Source: Ascarosepion bandense (lineage: Eukaryota; Mollusca; Cephalopoda; Sepiida; Sepiidae). From it: DNA of 64,000 nt. The notes under the pieces were generated by a model. The model did no database searches and was not told where the DNA came from. It worked only from the letters and a program-made list of their open reading frames with translations. Where the stretch lies: NCBI GenBank assembly GCA_037127315.1, contig JBBBDQ010001269.1, forward strand, positions 2,483,001-2,547,000, given 5' to 3'. The translations under genes were made by a program, and so were the position numbers. Position 1 is the first letter of the stretch, and each line of letters starts with the position of its first letter. Below, piece after piece: positions 63,721 through 64,000 of the stretch.

Positions 63721-64000
63721 ACGTTAGTACTCTGGCTATTTATCTTGTATAATAATAGCTTCTAGAGAATTTAATCTTCCTTTGCATTGGCTGCTGTAGA
63801 GTTATTTTAGTGTCATCTACTAGTGTTCATTTTACGTCGAAAGTTTTCATTTTAGCCGCTCATAATGACAGGTCAATGTGTGCATGGATTTCACTAAGTC
63901 TGGAAAGGTGGCAAGTCCATATGAGAGATAAACTAGACCAATGAAAATATTTCATTTTTTTTTTATTATTTTTCTGTGGGAAAGGAGCCATGAAAATTCA
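63721..64000. other. Unassigned A+T-rich edge
   Basis: Nothing recognised. Confidence 0.35.

Overview
This is a eukaryotic, almost certainly animal, genomic window made of transposable-element remnants, short tandem repeats and A+T-rich sequence. I found no conventional host protein-coding gene with a credible exon structure. The long open frames are retroelement fragments or low-complexity translations of (TA)n and (GATA)n. The mix of tRNA-derived SINEs, RTE- and CR1/Jockey-like LINEs, several Penelope-like elements (PLEs), Helitron-like repeats and abundant TA/GATA microsatellites fits a mollusc, and a cephalopod such as an octopus would be my first guess. That assignment is inference from repeat style, not proof.

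Layout. 0-10 kb: RTE fragments on the minus strand, a head-to-head palindrome (1598-1679), a CR1/Jockey-like LINE tail, the C-terminal part of a LINE with a zinc knuckle and restriction-like-endonuclease region (4.4-5.5 kb), a Helitron-like element (6.8-7.5 kb) and a second CR1/Jockey-like copy (8.8-9.9 kb). 10.2-13.2 kb: a PLE with reverse transcriptase and GIY-YIG remnants, bounded by inverted terminal repeats and broken by two insertions. 13-20 kb: GATA/TA repeats, a 216-bp duplication, a Tc1/mariner-like end and a SINE. 20-30 kb: nested repeats, including a tandem pair of tRNA-derived units each ending in a complete hammerhead-ribozyme (HHR) motif (21.6-22.05 kb), two Helitron-like copies, an RTE split by about 0.9 kb of other DNA, and an inverted-repeat element carrying a tRNA-like sequence. 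30-44 kb: SINE clusters, a second tRNA-like inverted-repeat element, LINE fragments and three PLE pieces. 44.7-46.8 kb: a decayed Ty3/Gypsy element with a primer-binding site and integrase remnants. 47-54 kb: more SINE, Helitron-like and LINE copies, another PLE with a YIDD motif, and a 1.85-kb GATA array with regular spacers. 54-64 kb: an RTE fragment amplified in tandem, a LINE carrying a 192-bp insertion with a 9-bp target duplication, a tRNA-headed SINE with an HHR-like tail, a 1.3-kb foldback of RTE ends, another Helitron-like copy, a PLE split by a SINE, and a well-formed HHR on the minus strand at 62.74-62.80 kb.

The strongest theme is self-cleaving-ribozyme-like sequence attached to small mobile elements. 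Three complete three-way-junction HHR folds can be drawn by hand (two in the 21.7-22.05 kb dimer, one at 62.74-62.80 kb), and about eight weaker or decayed HHR-like motifs occur elsewhere. Several follow tRNA-like heads with recognisable A and B boxes. This suggests a population of tRNA-headed, ribozyme-tailed non-autonomous retroelements alongside PLEs that could mobilise them. Known PLEs and retrozymes carry HHRs; activity and mobilisation here are inferred.
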